Origin: Clostridia bacterium
GTDB lineage: Bacteria; Bacillota; Clostridia; Oscillospirales; CAG-272
DNA length: 64,000 nucleotides
Direction: 5' to 3'
Assembly (NCBI GenBank): GCA_017443595.1
Contig: JAFSYU010000060.1
Location: forward strand, 62,001 to 126,000
The position numbers and the translations under genes are program-made. The notes under the pieces were generated by a model that saw only the letters and a list, made by a program, of their open reading frames with translations, made no database searches and was not told the origin of the DNA. This document shows, one piece after another, positions 63,913 through 64,000 of the stretch. Numbering within the stretch: position 1 is the stretch's first letter; each line of letters starts with the position of its first letter.

Positions 63913-64000
63913 ATGATCATGAAAAAAATCATTTCAGTCGTGTTGTCTGTTTTGTTTTGCGCCGTACTGACGTCGGGCGCGCTTGCCGTAGGTCACACGT
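63913..64000 (+). CDS. Secreted protein, N-terminal fragment
   Basis: AAAGGA is followed by three in-frame ATGs (63907, 63913, 63919); 63913 or 63919 is the likeliest start. The visible part is a signal peptide, MKKIISVVLSVLFCAVLTSG then ALAVGHT, with a probable cleavage after ALA. The gene is cut by the window end, so nothing can be said about the mature protein. It continues the run of secreted proteins. Confidence 0.7.
   Translation, partial: MIMKKIISVVLSVLFCAVLTSGALAVGHT

Noticed and set aside
1..64000. tRNA, rRNA, prophage or plasmid genes
   Set aside because: None of their sequence signatures was found by reading both strands, though a small RNA could be missed without a covariance search.

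Overview
The window looks like a chromosomal segment of an anaerobic Bacillota bacterium of class Clostridia, probably a gut lineage. The reasons are: AGGAGG-type ribosome sites and consensus TTGACA/TATAAT promoters; ribosomal protein L27 with the Firmicutes pre-sequence beside its Prp protease; a SpoIIQ-like M23 protein, which points to sporulation; a K+-dependent membrane pyrophosphatase; a YtrA-type GntR regulator with ABC exporter; and surface proteins carrying dockerin, BspA-type leucine-rich repeat and C-terminal anchor segments. I cannot name the species.

Layout: 1-151 is the start of an FAD oxidoreductase (minus strand, cut by the window edge), then a lipoprotein gene. A plus-strand housekeeping operon (1647-8884) carries argS, yebC, hppA, murQ and a membrane-anchored VanY-like protein whose zinc-site residues all look replaced. 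rpoB-rpoC (16429-8965) runs the other way, apart from the usual rplJL neighbours. A divergent YtrA regulator/ABC ATPase/permease operon follows (16853-19944). A single 13.2-kb gene (33249-20089) encodes a 4386-residue secreted protein with an N-terminal dockerin, two CxxC-repeat clusters and roughly a hundred BspA-type leucine-rich repeats. Next comes a tightly overlapping operon tldD-pmbA-PHP-membrane protein-EEP hydrolase-sulfatase-mnmE (33498-40933). A beta-propeller-like surface protein (41008), a SpoIIQ-like protein (minus strand), and an htpG/DUF2156/phosphodiesterase/NAD(P)HX repair operon (43813-49196) follow, then a second dockerin protein (49288).

From 51335 to 58794 the genes run on the minus strand: serine hydrolase, an inactive/active M16 peptidase pair, lgt, folD, and separately rplU-prp-rpmA. 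The last 5 kb (58985-63774) is an accessory cluster: three tandem minus-strand paralogues and one divergent, more distant relative, all small secreted proteins. All four end in an almost identical NP[TAS]TADA + hydrophobic helix + KKV tail. The three paralogues also share promoter layout and terminator. This cluster and the giant repeat protein are the strongest candidates for undescribed biology: a modular cell-surface display system, with anchors that look like a variant sortase signal and with dockerin-bearing giant proteins.

No tRNA, rRNA, CRISPR array, prophage or insertion sequence was recognised. All assignments come from reading motifs by eye; no database search was run.
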